Source: Marinobacter zhanjiangensis (GTDB taxonomy: Bacteria; Pseudomonadota; Gammaproteobacteria; Pseudomonadales; Oleiphilaceae). From it: a stretch of 64,000 nucleotides of DNA. Shown piece after piece: positions 9,434-17,723 of this stretch. Location of the stretch: assembly GCF_014651935.1 (NCBI RefSeq), contig NZ_BMXV01000004.1, positions 1-64,000 of the forward strand, written 5' to 3'. Every line of letters starts with the position of its first letter. Positions within the stretch are counted from its first letter, which is position 1. A model generated the notes under the pieces. It was not told where the DNA came from and did no database searches. It saw only the letters and a list, made by a program, of their open reading frames with translations. Position numbers and translations under genes: made by a program.

Positions 9434-10114
9434 GTGAAAGCACTGGTAATCGAAGATGATCAGGACGTGGCAAGCTACCTGGTAAAGGGTCTCAAGGAGT
9501 CCGATTTCGTGGTGGACCACGCCGCTGACGGCAAGGAAGGCATGATGATGGCCGCCAGCGAAGATTACGACATCATGATTGTGGACAGAATGTTGCCGGG
9601 CATGGATGGTTTGTCCATCATCAAGACGGTCCGGGCCACGGGCAATCAGGTTCCGGTATTGATTCTGAGCGCCCTGGGCGATGTGGACGACCGGGTGGAA
9701 GGCCTCCGGGGTGGTGGCGATGACTACCTGACCAAGCCTTTTTCCTTTACCGAATTGCTGGCCCGTATCGAATCGCTGGTACGCCGCAATCGTCAGTCGG
9801 CGGAAACGGAAACGGTACTCAAGGTCGCCGATCTGGAAATGGACCTGCTCGCCCGTACCGTCAAGCGTGCCGGGCAGAACATCGACGTGCAGCCTCGGGA
9901 GTTCCGCTTGCTGGAATATCTGATGCGCAATGCCGGCCAGGTGGTCACCCGGACCATGCTGCTGGAGAAGGTCTGGGACTATCACTTCGATCCCCAGACC
10001 AACGTCATCGATGTACATATCAGCCGCCTCAGGGCCAAGATCGACAAGGAGTTCGACACCCCGTTGCTGCAGACAGTCCGGGGTGCGGGATACATGTTGC
10101 GTGAGACTGCTTAG
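9434..10114 (+). CDS. OmpR/PhoB-family response regulator
   Basis: This DNA-binding regulator has an N-terminal receiver with acidic pocket EDD (7-9), phosphoacceptor Asp51 in VDRMLPGMDG and Lys101 in TKPFSF. The C-terminal winged helix (about 130-225) includes REFRLLEYLMRN and VHISRLRAKID. The final 14 bases overlap the next gene, so the kinase is translationally coupled. The regulon is unknown; the palindromes upstream are candidate self-regulatory sites. Confidence 0.93.
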   Translation: MKALVIEDDQDVASYLVKGLKESDFVVDHAADGKEGMMMAASEDYDIMIVDRMLPGMDGLSIIKTVRATGNQVPVLILSALGDVDDRVEGLRGGGDDYLTKPFSFTELLARIESLVRRNRQSAETETVLKVADLEMDLLARTVKRAGQNIDVQPREFRLLEYLMRNAGQVVTRTMLLEKVWDYHFDPQTNVIDVHISRLRAKIDKEFDTPLLQTVRGAGYMLRETA

Positions 10115-11561
10115 CCAGCTAAGAACCTCCACCTTCCAGCTGGCCCTGCTGTACATGGTGGTCTTTGCCACTTCGGTTTTCCTGTTGCTGGCGTTCATCT
10201 ACTGGCGTACCGCCGGTTTCATGACTGCGCAGACCGATGAAACCATCGAGGCGGAAATCGCAGGGCTGGCGGAGCAATACCGGGGTCGGGGCGTCAATGG
10301 CCTGATCACGGTCATCCGTGAGCGGGTGGCCCGCGACCCCAATGCCAAATCCCTCTATCTGCTGTCCACCGACGAGGAGCTGAAGCTGGCAGGCAATCTT
10401 GACGCCTGGCCGGAGGAGGCCGACGCTGAGGGTGGCTGGATCAACTTTACGCTGGACGAGGATCTTGGCTGGACCGGCCCGCCGCGCATGGCCCGCGCCC
10501 GTATCTTCGAGGTGCAGGGTGGTTTGCGCCTGCTGGTGGGTCGTGATGTGGATGACCTCAATACCCTCAAGTCACTGATCGAAACCGCCATCAACTGGGG
10601 TATGGGTATCACCCTTGCGCTGGCGTTGCTCGGCGGCTTCATGATGAGCCGAAGTACCACACGGCGCATCGAGGTGATCAACAACACCTCCCGCAAAATC
10701 ATGAACGGGCACCTGTCACAACGTATACCCACCCGTGGCACCCACGACGATTTCGACCAGCTGGCGGAAAACCTCAATCAGATGCTGGACCGGATCGTTT
10801 ACCTGATGGAGGGCATTCGCCATGTCTCCGACAGCATCGCCCATGACCTGCGCACACCGCTGACCCGGCTTCGCAACCAGCTGGAAACCACGCTTATGCT
10901 GGTGGACAACGACGAGGCCCGTGACCAGGCCGCGAAAGCGGTGGCGGAGGCGGACCAGCTGCTGGCCACCTTCAATGCGCTGCTGCGGATCGCACGGCTG
11001 GAAACCCGGGGCAATACCACCGCGGATTTGCGCCCCGTGTCCCTGGGAATGCTGGTTAGCGACGCCTGTGAGCTTTACGAAGCCCTGGCGGAGGACAAGC
11101 ACCAGTCATTCGTGCAGGAGATCGACGAGGAGGTGATGGTTGAGGGTGACCGTGACCTTCTGTTCCAGATGGTCAGCAACCTGATCGACAACGCCATCAA
11201 ATACACGCCGGAAGAGGGGGGAATCGTGATCCGGGTTACCCTGGACGACGGCTCGGCGGTGTTCGAGGTAGGTGACAGCGGTGTCGGTGTGCCGGATGAC
11301 GAAAAAGGGCAGATCTTCCAGCGTTTCTACCGGGTTGGCAAGAGCCGCTCCCTGCCCGGAAGCGGGCTTGGCCTGAGCCTGGTCAGCGCGGTAGTGGAAA
11401 TCCATAAGGGCTCGATTGGCCTGTTCGACCACCACCCTGGGGCAGACTACCCGGGGTTGCGGGTGCGGGTAACTCTGCCCCGCTATAACCCGCAGAAACG
11501 GCGGGTCCGTTCAGTGCCCGCCAACCGGCTTACCAGTGATCAGGAAGATCAGTCGGCCTGA
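10101..11561 (+). CDS. Sensor histidine kinase (HAMP type)
   Basis: This is the partner kinase of the preceding regulator. The GTG at 10101 gives a protein starting VRLLSQLRTS, with membrane segments near 13-35 and 160-180. A periplasmic domain of about 120 residues lies between them. HAMP follows, then the HisKA helix with phosphorylated His248 in DSIAHDLRTPL. The ATPase domain has the N box NLIDNAIKYTPE, G1 GDSGVGVP, and GSGLGLSLV. Longer frames start inside the regulator gene and are less likely. The signal is unknown. The gene end overlaps the convergent small gene by 13 bp. Confidence 0.92.
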   Translation: MRLLSQLRTSTFQLALLYMVVFATSVFLLLAFIYWRTAGFMTAQTDETIEAEIAGLAEQYRGRGVNGLITVIRERVARDPNAKSLYLLSTDEELKLAGNLDAWPEEADAEGGWINFTLDEDLGWTGPPRMARARIFEVQGGLRLLVGRDVDDLNTLKSLIETAINWGMGITLALALLGGFMMSRSTTRRIEVINNTSRKIMNGHLSQRIPTRGTHDDFDQLAENLNQMLDRIVYLMEGIRHVSDSIAHDLRTPLTRLRNQLETTLMLVDNDEARDQAAKAVAEADQLLATFNALLRIARLETRGNTTADLRPVSLGMLVSDACELYEALAEDKHQSFVQEIDEEVMVEGDRDLLFQMVSNLIDNAIKYTPEEGGIVIRVTLDDGSAVFEVGDSGVGVPDDEKGQIFQRFYRVGKSRSLPGSGLGLSLVSAVVEIHKGSIGLFDHHPGADYPGLRVRVTLPRYNPQKRRVRSVPANRLTSDQEDQSA

Positions 11562-11845
11562 CGATTGTCTTTACGACGGAAGCGATTGATGCGCTCGGCG
11601 ACCGGTTGCAGGATCGGGTAACCGCTTTTCTCCAGGCTTTCCAGCAGGTCTTCCGCCTGTCCACGATAACGGTCCAGCCGGGTCTGCAGGCTGTCCCACT
11701 CGCCTTCAAGATGATGTTGCTCGGCCATCATCAAGGCCGCGATATTGTGGCGGTTCACCTTGTCGGTAATGCCCAGCTTGTCCAGCTGATAGCCCAGACT
11801 GTCGACACCCTTGAGCGCGGCCTGGGTCAGGTTATCTTTGTTCAT
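11549..11845 (-). CDS. Conserved-looking small charged helical protein
   Basis: The 98-residue protein is predicted to be soluble and mostly helical, rich in Asp, Glu, Arg, Lys and Gln. It has heptad-like spacing around EWDSLQTRLDRYRGQAEDLL, suggesting a coiled coil. No signal peptide or membrane segment is seen. I start at the ATG at 11845 (MNKDNLTQ), five codons inside the longest frame. The function is not recognised; it resembles small phasin-like or structural proteins only in composition. Confidence 0.65.
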   Translation of the reverse strand: MNKDNLTQAALKGVDSLGYQLDKLGITDKVNRHNIAALMMAEQHHLEGEWDSLQTRLDRYRGQAEDLLESLEKSGYPILQPVAERINRFRRKDNRQAD

Positions 11846-12046
11846 AGAGTGTGTTCCCAACGTGAGTCAAAGTTGTCCGACTGTATCCGGATAGCATGGG
11901 GATATTGCCTAGAGTATACAACCTAAACAGGGAGCAGCACGCCTGGCTGCGGCAATGGCAGTGGCTGCAAAACAGTGGCCAGTGGCCTGAAAAAAATGTC
12001 ATTGCACGGCCACTTCGGGTTAACAGCCTTTATGCATAATGGCTGG
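11846..12046 (+). other. AT-rich intergenic region with promoter-like segment
   Basis: No gene is seen. The segment ends in TATGCATAAT (12031-12040). This could be the -10 region of the candidate sRNA beginning near 12047; the -35 match is weak. Confidence 0.35.
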
Positions 12047-12134
12047 TGCAGTAGTGAAGCAGACACAGTTTCCGTCTGCTTCTCCCTCCAGCACAGCGCT
12101 AGCCTTGACCCCGCCAGTTCGGCGGGGTTTTTTT
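12047..12134 (+). ncRNA. Candidate small RNA of about 88 nt
   Basis: This segment sits between two minus-strand genes. It has a -10-like CATAAT at 12035-12040 and a perfect 9-bp stem (12056-12064 with 12074-12082). It ends in a strong plus-strand intrinsic terminator. No plus-strand protein gene ends nearby (the kinase stops about 550 bp upstream), so the terminator needs its own transcript. No known sRNA family was recognised. Promoter, hairpin and terminator are visible; transcription is inferred. Confidence 0.45.
12108..12134 (+). terminator. Strong intrinsic terminator
   Basis: ACCCCGCC (12108-12115) pairs with GGCGGGGT (12121-12128) across a 5-nt loop, and the T-run continues to 12134. 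On the opposite strand no T-run follows, so it acts on plus-strand transcripts. Confidence 0.9.
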
Positions 12135-12147
12135 CCTTTAAGGCTCG

Positions 12148-12633
12148 TTACTCGTCGGCAGGTTTCTCGTAGCGGATATCGGTGACAACCCAGTTAACGG
12201 GGCCTTCCGGGGTTATCACCACGGCTTCGTCGTCCAGCTTTTTTTTCAGCAGGGCGCGGGCCATGGGGGAGTCGATGGAGATATAGCGCCGATCGAGGTC
12301 AAGCTCATCAAATCCCACTATACGGAAATGGCGGGTCTGGCCTTCCTCGTTTTCCACTTCCACCCAGGCGCCGAAGAACACCCGCCCTTCCTGTTCGGGG
12401 GCGTAATCCACCACCTGCAACTCCCGTGAGCGACGCTCAAGGTAACGGAAGCGGCGGTCGATTTCCCGCAGCCGCTTCTTGTTGTACTGGTAGTCGGCAT
12501 TCTCGGAGCGGTCTCCCAGGCTGGCCGCCCAGGTGACCTTGCGGGTCACTTCGGGGCGTTCAAACCGCCACAGCTGGTCCATCTCGGCCTTGAGCGCCTC
12601 GAAACCGGCGCGGGTAATCAGTTTTGCGCGCAT
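12148..12633 (-). CDS. greB: Transcription elongation factor GreB
   Basis: GreB rescues backtracked RNA polymerase by stimulating transcript cleavage in the secondary channel. The N-terminal coiled coil carries the acidic tip in SLGDRSENADYQYNKKR. The C-terminal FKBP-like domain contains GAWVEVENEEG and ISIDSPMARALLKK. The 161-residue length and the basic patch favour GreB over GreA. The start lies 6 bp after the stop of the integrase-like ORF, so the two are probably co-transcribed. Confidence 0.96.
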   Translation of the reverse strand: MRAKLITRAGFEALKAEMDQLWRFERPEVTRKVTWAASLGDRSENADYQYNKKRLREIDRRFRYLERRSRELQVVDYAPEQEGRVFFGAWVEVENEEGQTRHFRIVGFDELDLDRRYISIDSPMARALLKKKLDDEAVVITPEGPVNWVVTDIRYEKPADE

Positions 12634-12639
12634 GGGCGC

Positions 12640-12948
12640 TCACGCAGATCTGGCCACCGGGACATGCTTGTGGAGGACGTCCTCATAGAAGAACGTAAGT
12701 GCCTGTTGCGCCTGGTTGAAACGTGCGCGGGACAACTGGATGCGGTCCTGGAGATGCAGTAGGAACAGTTGTTGATCAGCACTTTCCAGTGTCTCCGGTG
12801 TCCTGGGTTGATGGAACAGCACGAACCGGGATATCCAGTGCAGATAGGTCTGTTCGGTTCGCTGGTTCAATCGCTGCGTGTGGATAGCGTTGCGTACTCG
12901 TTTGAACAGACCGGGTTCGCTCTGCTCAAGCGCTTCAGTCAGATACAT
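12640..12948 (-). CDS. Stand-alone integrase N-terminal (SAM-like) domain protein
   Basis: The 102 residues match the core-binding domain of integron-type tyrosine recombinases. RVRNAIHTQRLNQRTEQTYL and HWISRFVLFHQPRTPETL correspond to the N-terminal region of IntI-like enzymes, and ALTFFYEDVL to the helix before the catalytic domain. No catalytic domain (R...HxxR...Y) follows; greB starts 6 bp later. The frame is intact and has a consensus -10 upstream. It is either a degraded integrase or a domesticated DNA-binding protein. Confidence 0.75.
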   Translation of the reverse strand: MYLTEALEQSEPGLFKRVRNAIHTQRLNQRTEQTYLHWISRFVLFHQPRTPETLESADQQLFLLHLQDRIQLSRARFNQAQQALTFFYEDVLHKHVPVARSA

Positions 12949-13007
12949 GGGCGTTTTCCCTGAAGGTGTATTTGCGGGCTCTACAGCGTGTTCAGGGCCC
13001 CTTTTTA

Positions 13008-13033
13008 ATTATAGTAGCGGCATCCTATGACAA
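13008..13033 (-). promoter_or_regulatory. Promoter candidate for the integrase-domain ORF and greB
   Basis: On the minus strand TATAAT (13013-13008) is a perfect -10 hexamer. TTGTCA (13033-13028) lies upstream but only 14 bp away, shorter than normal, so the -35 assignment is doubtful. Confidence 0.4.
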
Positions 13034-13075
13034 ACTTTTTAATACCGCAAAAACCCTTCAGGCTTTTTCATGGTT

Positions 13076-13093
13076 ACTTGAGTTATCTCAAGT
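13076..13093 (-). terminator. Stem-loop after the acyl-CoA-binding protein gene
   Basis: ACTTGAG pairs perfectly with CTCAAGT across a 4-nt loop, 16 bp after the gene end on the minus strand. No T-run follows directly; a G3T5 stretch comes about 25 nt later. It may be a weak terminator or a 3' stabilising hairpin. Confidence 0.35.
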
Positions 13094-13108
13094 GGCAGCG
13101 AAAAACTG

Positions 13109-13372
13109 TCAGCCGCGAAGTGCTTCCAGCCTTTCGATGTAACGCTCCATGGCTTCTTCCCGTGACAGGCCCTTGACCTTCTCCCAGGCGTCGAATTTGG
13201 CGCGTCCCACGAAATCCATCATGCCGGGGCGCTTGCCACTGACATCCCCTTCCGTGGCCTGCTTGTACAGGGCGTAAAACTCCAGTTTCTGGTCATTGGA
13301 CGGGTTGGCGTCACCCTGACCTTTCTGGATGAAATCGACGGCTTCGTTGAAACGGGTTTCGAGATCGCTCAT
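13109..13372 (-). CDS. Acyl-CoA-binding protein (ACBP)
   Basis: This small cytosolic carrier binds medium- and long-chain acyl-CoA esters. The 87 residues span the whole four-helix ACBP fold. Conserved blocks are FYALYKQATEGD, RPGMMDFVGRAKFDAWEKVKG and SREEAMERYI. It is uncommon in some bacteria but frequent in lipid-accumulating marine gammaproteobacteria. It stands as a single gene on the minus strand. Confidence 0.93.
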   Translation of the reverse strand: MSDLETRFNEAVDFIQKGQGDANPSNDQKLEFYALYKQATEGDVSGKRPGMMDFVGRAKFDAWEKVKGLSREEAMERYIERLEALRG

Positions 13373-13608
13373 GGCGGTTTCCCTGATCTGTTGCGTTGAG
13401 GTCCTTCAGGAGCATCTGGCGGACAGTCCAAGGCAAGTATAACGCCTGCCGACAGGTTGCGGCCATAGCCGGCCACTTGCAATCTCGTAGACCGTCAGCC
13501 CGCCGTTGCGGAGATACCGGGTAAGGCCTGAAAACAGTATTCCGGAAACAACAAGGCTCACAGGAGGGGGTTGGTCAGAGCGGGTCGTCGTAAGGTAATC
13601 CTGTTGGA

Positions 13609-13926
13609 TCACTTGAAACTGCTGGAGATATAGGCGGCAAGATTGGCGATGTCATCATCGGACAGATCTTTGGCGTTAGGGATCATCAGACCGGAATTTG
13701 CGCCGACTTTTTCACCGGCACGATAGGTTTCAAGTCGTGATTCGATGTATTCAGCCTCATTGCCCTTAAGGGATGGAAAGCTCGCCATTCCTTGCCCCTG
13801 TTTGCCATGGCATTGCGCACAGCTATTCTCGAACATGGCTTTGCCCGCGGAAGCATCCGCTGCCTGGGCGTGGGCAGTACCGATTGTCAGGATCGCAGCG
13901 ACAGCACAAAGCACTGTTTTTCTCAT
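13609..13926 (-). CDS. Periplasmic c-type cytochrome
   Basis: The 105-residue protein starts with a signal peptide ending near AHAQA (about 20-22). The heme-attachment motif CAQCH lies at 36-40. A later Met in GLMIPNAKDLS is a plausible sixth ligand. It is a class I monoheme cytochrome related to cytochrome c5/c553. It lies 61 bp downstream of the sugar dehydrogenase gene in the same direction, so it is a likely electron acceptor for it. Confidence 0.9.
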   Translation of the reverse strand: MRKTVLCAVAAILTIGTAHAQAADASAGKAMFENSCAQCHGKQGQGMASFPSLKGNEAEYIESRLETYRAGEKVGANSGLMIPNAKDLSDDDIANLAAYISSSFK

Positions 13927-13987
13927 GGTGTTTCCCTGGTATGCGGCTGAGACCGCACCACCCGGAGGCAGTGCGGCTCAGACGGAC

Positions 13988-15274
13988 TTATTGAGGACTG
14001 ACACGGTAGATATTGCCTTCATCCACCGCGACAAACAGATCGCCTTCCGGTCCTACAACCAGTGAACGGTAGCGGGCAGGGCCCTCGGGCAATGACATCT
14101 CGGCAACATCTGCCACTTTGACGGTGTCGCCGTCTTTTTCAAGATCAAGTACGTTGATGCGCTGACCGACAGGTGTTTCCCCGAAACCGATGCCGAGGAA
14201 ACTGACCACCAGGTCACCGTTCCAGTCACCCCATTTCTCGCCTTTCAGGAACGCATCACTGCTGATGCCCTGGGAAAGGCCATTGTTGCCCCAGATGGCT
14301 TCCATGGCGTCGGGATAGGTTTCCAGATCGGTCATTGGCATGTACTGCGACCGTTTATCGGGGTCCATGCCTTCATTCTGGTTAGGCTGGTAACCGCAGT
14401 AGTCGTCGGGGCAATCGCCGCGGCCGGCCATGTTCGGGCGTGGATCCCAGCCACTGTTGGCGCCAGCGACCAACGCATTGACCTCATCGGAATGCCAGGG
14501 GCCATGCTCGGTTATGATCGGCTGACCGGTCTCCGGGTGGAAGGCGATGCCCTGAACATTACGGTGTCCATAGGTAAAGATTCGCGGATCGAAACCATCG
14601 GGCGTCGCTTCAGCGTTGCCGGGTATCGCTTCGCCATTTCTGTCGATGCGAAGCACCTTGCCGCCAAGCTTGTTACCGGATTGCGGCAATGCGCTGTTGT
14701 GGTTGTCGCCGGTGGGTACAAACAGGTGCCCGTCCGGGCCGAACCGGATGCGGCCGCCGTTGTGGGCGCCGGCATCACCAAACGGATGGTCGCTGGGCGC
14801 TTCCTTGTAGGGGATGTTTTTCACAATATCGGTGCGGTTCCCGACGCCATCCAGATCCTCGTTTACCGTCAGTCTCACCACCCGGTTGGTGGGCGGGCTG
14901 TTGATATTGGATGCCGAATAGACATAGATGGTCCGGTTGTCCTCGAAGTCGGGATCAACCGTGACACCGTTCATCCCGGCCTGACCCTGACAGAACAGGT
15001 CGTCCGCGGTACTGGCGTAGCCGTCGGTGTCAGCCATGCCCAGCAGGTTATTGACGTCTCCATTGGGGAGTCGCACCGACAGGCCTTTGCACTTTTCAGT
15101 GAAAAGCATGGCTCCATCAGGCAGGAACGCCATATCCCACGGATTATCCAGACCGGATAACACGGTATTCTGTTCAAGATCGGGGGTGTCGGCACTTGCG
15201 ACAGCAGGTAAGCCGACAATCAGGGCTGATGCGGCGATTGCTCCGATCGACCGCAGGGGGGATTTGTAAGGCAT
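13988..15274 (-). CDS. PQQ-dependent aldose sugar dehydrogenase family protein (GSDH)
   Basis: This is a periplasmic quinoprotein of the soluble glucose/sorbosone dehydrogenase fold. A signal peptide (about 1-28, ending AVASA) is followed by a beta-propeller domain. NPWDMAFLPDGAMLFTEK, GRIRFGPDGHLFVPTGD, YGHRNVQGIAFHPETG and the active-site-like HGPWHSDEVNAL are typical of the family. It would oxidise an aldose and pass electrons to the adjacent cytochrome c. Cys pairs in the middle are unusual for short family members and may form disulfides. The true substrate is unknown. Confidence 0.88.
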   Translation of the reverse strand: MPYKSPLRSIGAIAASALIVGLPAVASADTPDLEQNTVLSGLDNPWDMAFLPDGAMLFTEKCKGLSVRLPNGDVNNLLGMADTDGYASTADDLFCQGQAGMNGVTVDPDFEDNRTIYVYSASNINSPPTNRVVRLTVNEDLDGVGNRTDIVKNIPYKEAPSDHPFGDAGAHNGGRIRFGPDGHLFVPTGDNHNSALPQSGNKLGGKVLRIDRNGEAIPGNAEATPDGFDPRIFTYGHRNVQGIAFHPETGQPIITEHGPWHSDEVNALVAGANSGWDPRPNMAGRGDCPDDYCGYQPNQNEGMDPDKRSQYMPMTDLETYPDAMEAIWGNNGLSQGISSDAFLKGEKWGDWNGDLVVSFLGIGFGETPVGQRINVLDLEKDGDTVKVADVAEMSLPEGPARYRSLVVGPEGDLFVAVDEGNIYRVSPQ

Positions 15275-15348
15275 TGTCAGATCCTCTCGTTGTTGTTTCC
15301 CGTTGTTGTTTCTCGTTTATGTGTCTTGTTTTTGAGCATGCCTTCAAT

Positions 15349-15376
15349 ATTGTAGAACTATTTGTTAGAGCGTCAA
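15349..15376 (-). promoter_or_regulatory. Promoter of the sugar dehydrogenase-cytochrome operon
   Basis: On the minus strand TTGACG (15376-15371) and TACAAT (15354-15349) are 16 bp apart, each five of six to consensus. Transcription would begin near 15342, giving a leader of about 67 nt. The rest of 15377-15612 holds no gene and no clear Fur-type or other operator. Confidence 0.6.
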
Positions 15377-15612
15377 ATCAGTTCAGGCAGACCCGAGCCG
15401 GCTCCACCAGTGCTCGCCAGGTTGCTGCCACCGTCAACCGCCCATCTGCTGTCCTGTAACCGGGGCAAAATCATTCTGGTGTCGCTCGTGGAGCGGTTAC
15501 ATTTCAGCTGCTATCCTTAAAACTTTTGACGGGTTTGCCTCCGACAGAATGATGGGGCGGAGCACAAACGGCGTCAGCAAAAACCATAACAACAATCAGG
15601 CGGGGAGAAGGC

Positions 15613-17688
15613 ATGAAGGCCTGCAAAGCGAGTGGAGCAGTTCCGTTGATGGCAGTGGCACTGGTATGGAGTGGCGGCGCAATCGGGCAGGAGGATGCCT
15701 CGACCTCGGCGGAAGCCGGGCCGGATATCACCGTCACCGCTCCCCGGTTGACCCGGGATATCTATGACACGCCGGCGGCGGTATCGGTGGTGAATCAACG
15801 GGAGATCCGACAGGGGGAGCAGCGCATCCACCTGGACGAATCCCTGGAATTTGTGCCCGGTATCTACCTGCAGAACCGGGAAAACTATGCCCAGGGACAG
15901 CGCATCTCCAGCCGCGGTTTTGGGGCACGGGCACCGTTCGGTATTCGCGGCCTCCACATCCGCGTGGATGGCATTCCCTATACACTGCCGGACGGGCAGG
16001 CCCAGATTGACGCCGTGGACCTGGCCAGTGCCGAGCAGATCCAGGTGATCCGGGGCCCGTCGTCGGTACTCTACGGTAACGCTGCCGGCGGGGTGATCGA
16101 TATCACCACTGCCGATGGCCGCCGCATGCGCCAGTCTCCGGTGATCGACCTGCAGGGCGGCAGTCACGGCCTGATGCAGGCGGGCGTCCGCGCCGGCGGA
16201 GAGCAGGGCGACTGGTTCTATGCCGCCAGTGCTTCGGCTCTGACATCTGACGGCTACCGGGAACAGAGCGAAGTGGAAAAGTACCTGTTCAACGGCAAGC
16301 TGGGCCACCAACTGGACGATGACCGTTCCCTGATCGTCTTGCTCAACCTGCTGGACACCCCGAAAGCGCAGGATCCCAGCGGCCTGACCCGGGAAGCCGC
16401 CGAGGAAGATCCCCGGCAGGCGCGGGAGATCGCCAAAAGACTGGATTCGGGCCAAACCGTGGATCAGCAGTTAGTGGGCACTCACTACAGTGACCAGGAC
16501 TTTGGCGGCGGCACCCTGGATGCCCGCGTTTTCTACAGCTGGCGTGACTTCGAGCAACAACTGCCGTTTCCCGGTTCCAGCCTGATCAACTACCAGCGGG
16601 ATTACTATGGCGGCAGCCTGGAGTACGGACGCTCCACCAAGCTGGTGGAGCGTCCGTTCAACTGGGTTATTGGCATGGACCTGGGCTGGCAGGAAGACGA
16701 CCGCGGACGCAATTCCGTCAATCCCTCCGGCGAGGTTACCGGCACGACGGGGGATGAGTTTCAGCAGGCTCAGAGCACCGGTGTCTTCGCCCAGGGTGAG
16801 TGGTTACTGACAGACAAGCTCGGGTTAAGTGCCGGGGTCCGTCATGATCGCGTAGCCATGGAAATTGACGATGACTACCTGGCTGATGGCTTTGACGACA
16901 GCGGTGACCGCACCTTCCGGGAATGGTCCGGCAGTCTCGGTCTGAGCTACCAGTACCGGCCTGCTCACCAGTGGTATGCCACCGTTGGCAACGCCTTTGA
17001 AACACCCACCTTCGCCGAGTTTGCGCGTCCTGATGGACGGGGCGGTTTCAACCCGGAGATCGAACCCCAGCAGGCCCGGAATTACGAAGTGGGCGCCCGG
17101 GGGCTGTTTGACACGGGCCTCGAATATGACCTGGCGCTGTTCTCCATCAATGTCGACGACGAGCTGATTCCCTTTGAAATCTCCGGCAGCGGCCGCACTT
17201 TCTATCGCAATGCCGGCCGTACCTCCCGTGACGGACTCGAAGCGGCCATCAGCTACCCGTTTCTGCAAGCCTGGGAAGCCCGCAGCAGCCTGACCCTGGC
17301 CCGCTACCGGTTTGATCGCTACACCACCGACGGCGGCGATGATTATGCCGGCAACGACCTGCCCGGCCTGCCGCAAACCCTGTGGAACGGGGCCGTCGCC
17401 TGGCAGGGTCTTGGCGGTCGTTTTGCGGAAGTGGGTGTTCACTATGTCGGCGATTTCTATGCCGACGATGCCAATACCGAAGAGGTGGACAGCCACTGGC
17501 GGTTTGATCTGAAAGGCGGCGAAAGCTGGCGTGTGGGAAGTGACACCACGGTGGATATCTATGGTGGTATCCGCAACCTGTTCGACGAAGACTACTATGA
17601 GAACGTACGAATCAATGCCAGTCGCAGTCGTTACTATGAACCAGCGCCCGGACGAACGTTTTACGCTGGCGTTAAAATAGCTTTTTGA
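15613..17688 (+). CDS. TonB-dependent outer-membrane receptor
   Basis: This is a 22-strand beta-barrel with plug, importing an iron chelate or other scarce ligand using TonB energy. A signal peptide (about 1-25) precedes a TonB-box-like DITVTA near residue 38. The plug domain includes SRGFGARAPFGIRGLHIRVDGIP and VIRGPSSVLYGNAAGGVI, and the chain ends in Phe (VKIAF). FecA/PupA-type relatives are closest by eye. It has no extracytoplasmic-signalling extension and no adjacent sigma/anti-sigma pair. The ligand is unknown. Confidence 0.92.
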   Translation: MKACKASGAVPLMAVALVWSGGAIGQEDASTSAEAGPDITVTAPRLTRDIYDTPAAVSVVNQREIRQGEQRIHLDESLEFVPGIYLQNRENYAQGQRISSRGFGARAPFGIRGLHIRVDGIPYTLPDGQAQIDAVDLASAEQIQVIRGPSSVLYGNAAGGVIDITTADGRRMRQSPVIDLQGGSHGLMQAGVRAGGEQGDWFYAASASALTSDGYREQSEVEKYLFNGKLGHQLDDDRSLIVLLNLLDTPKAQDPSGLTREAAEEDPRQAREIAKRLDSGQTVDQQLVGTHYSDQDFGGGTLDARVFYSWRDFEQQLPFPGSSLINYQRDYYGGSLEYGRSTKLVERPFNWVIGMDLGWQEDDRGRNSVNPSGEVTGTTGDEFQQAQSTGVFAQGEWLLTDKLGLSAGVRHDRVAMEIDDDYLADGFDDSGDRTFREWSGSLGLSYQYRPAHQWYATVGNAFETPTFAEFARPDGRGGFNPEIEPQQARNYEVGARGLFDTGLEYDLALFSINVDDELIPFEISGSGRTFYRNAGRTSRDGLEAAISYPFLQAWEARSSLTLARYRFDRYTTDGGDDYAGNDLPGLPQTLWNGAVAWQGLGGRFAEVGVHYVGDFYADDANTEEVDSHWRFDLKGGESWRVGSDTTVDIYGGIRNLFDEDYYENVRINASRSRYYEPAPGRTFYAGVKIAF

Positions 17689-17723
17689 CGGCGACTATTG
17701 TTTGTCTCGGACAGCAAAGCAGA

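Noticed and set aside
11930-12000. Sigma-54-like TGGCAGTGGCTGCA
   Set aside because: The GG-GC spacing is shorter than the required ten bases between the two elements.
13406-13612. 68-codon frame after the cytochrome gene, GTG overlapping its stop
   Set aside because: Overlap suggests coupling, but the translation looks like random GC-rich frame and no conserved pattern is visible.
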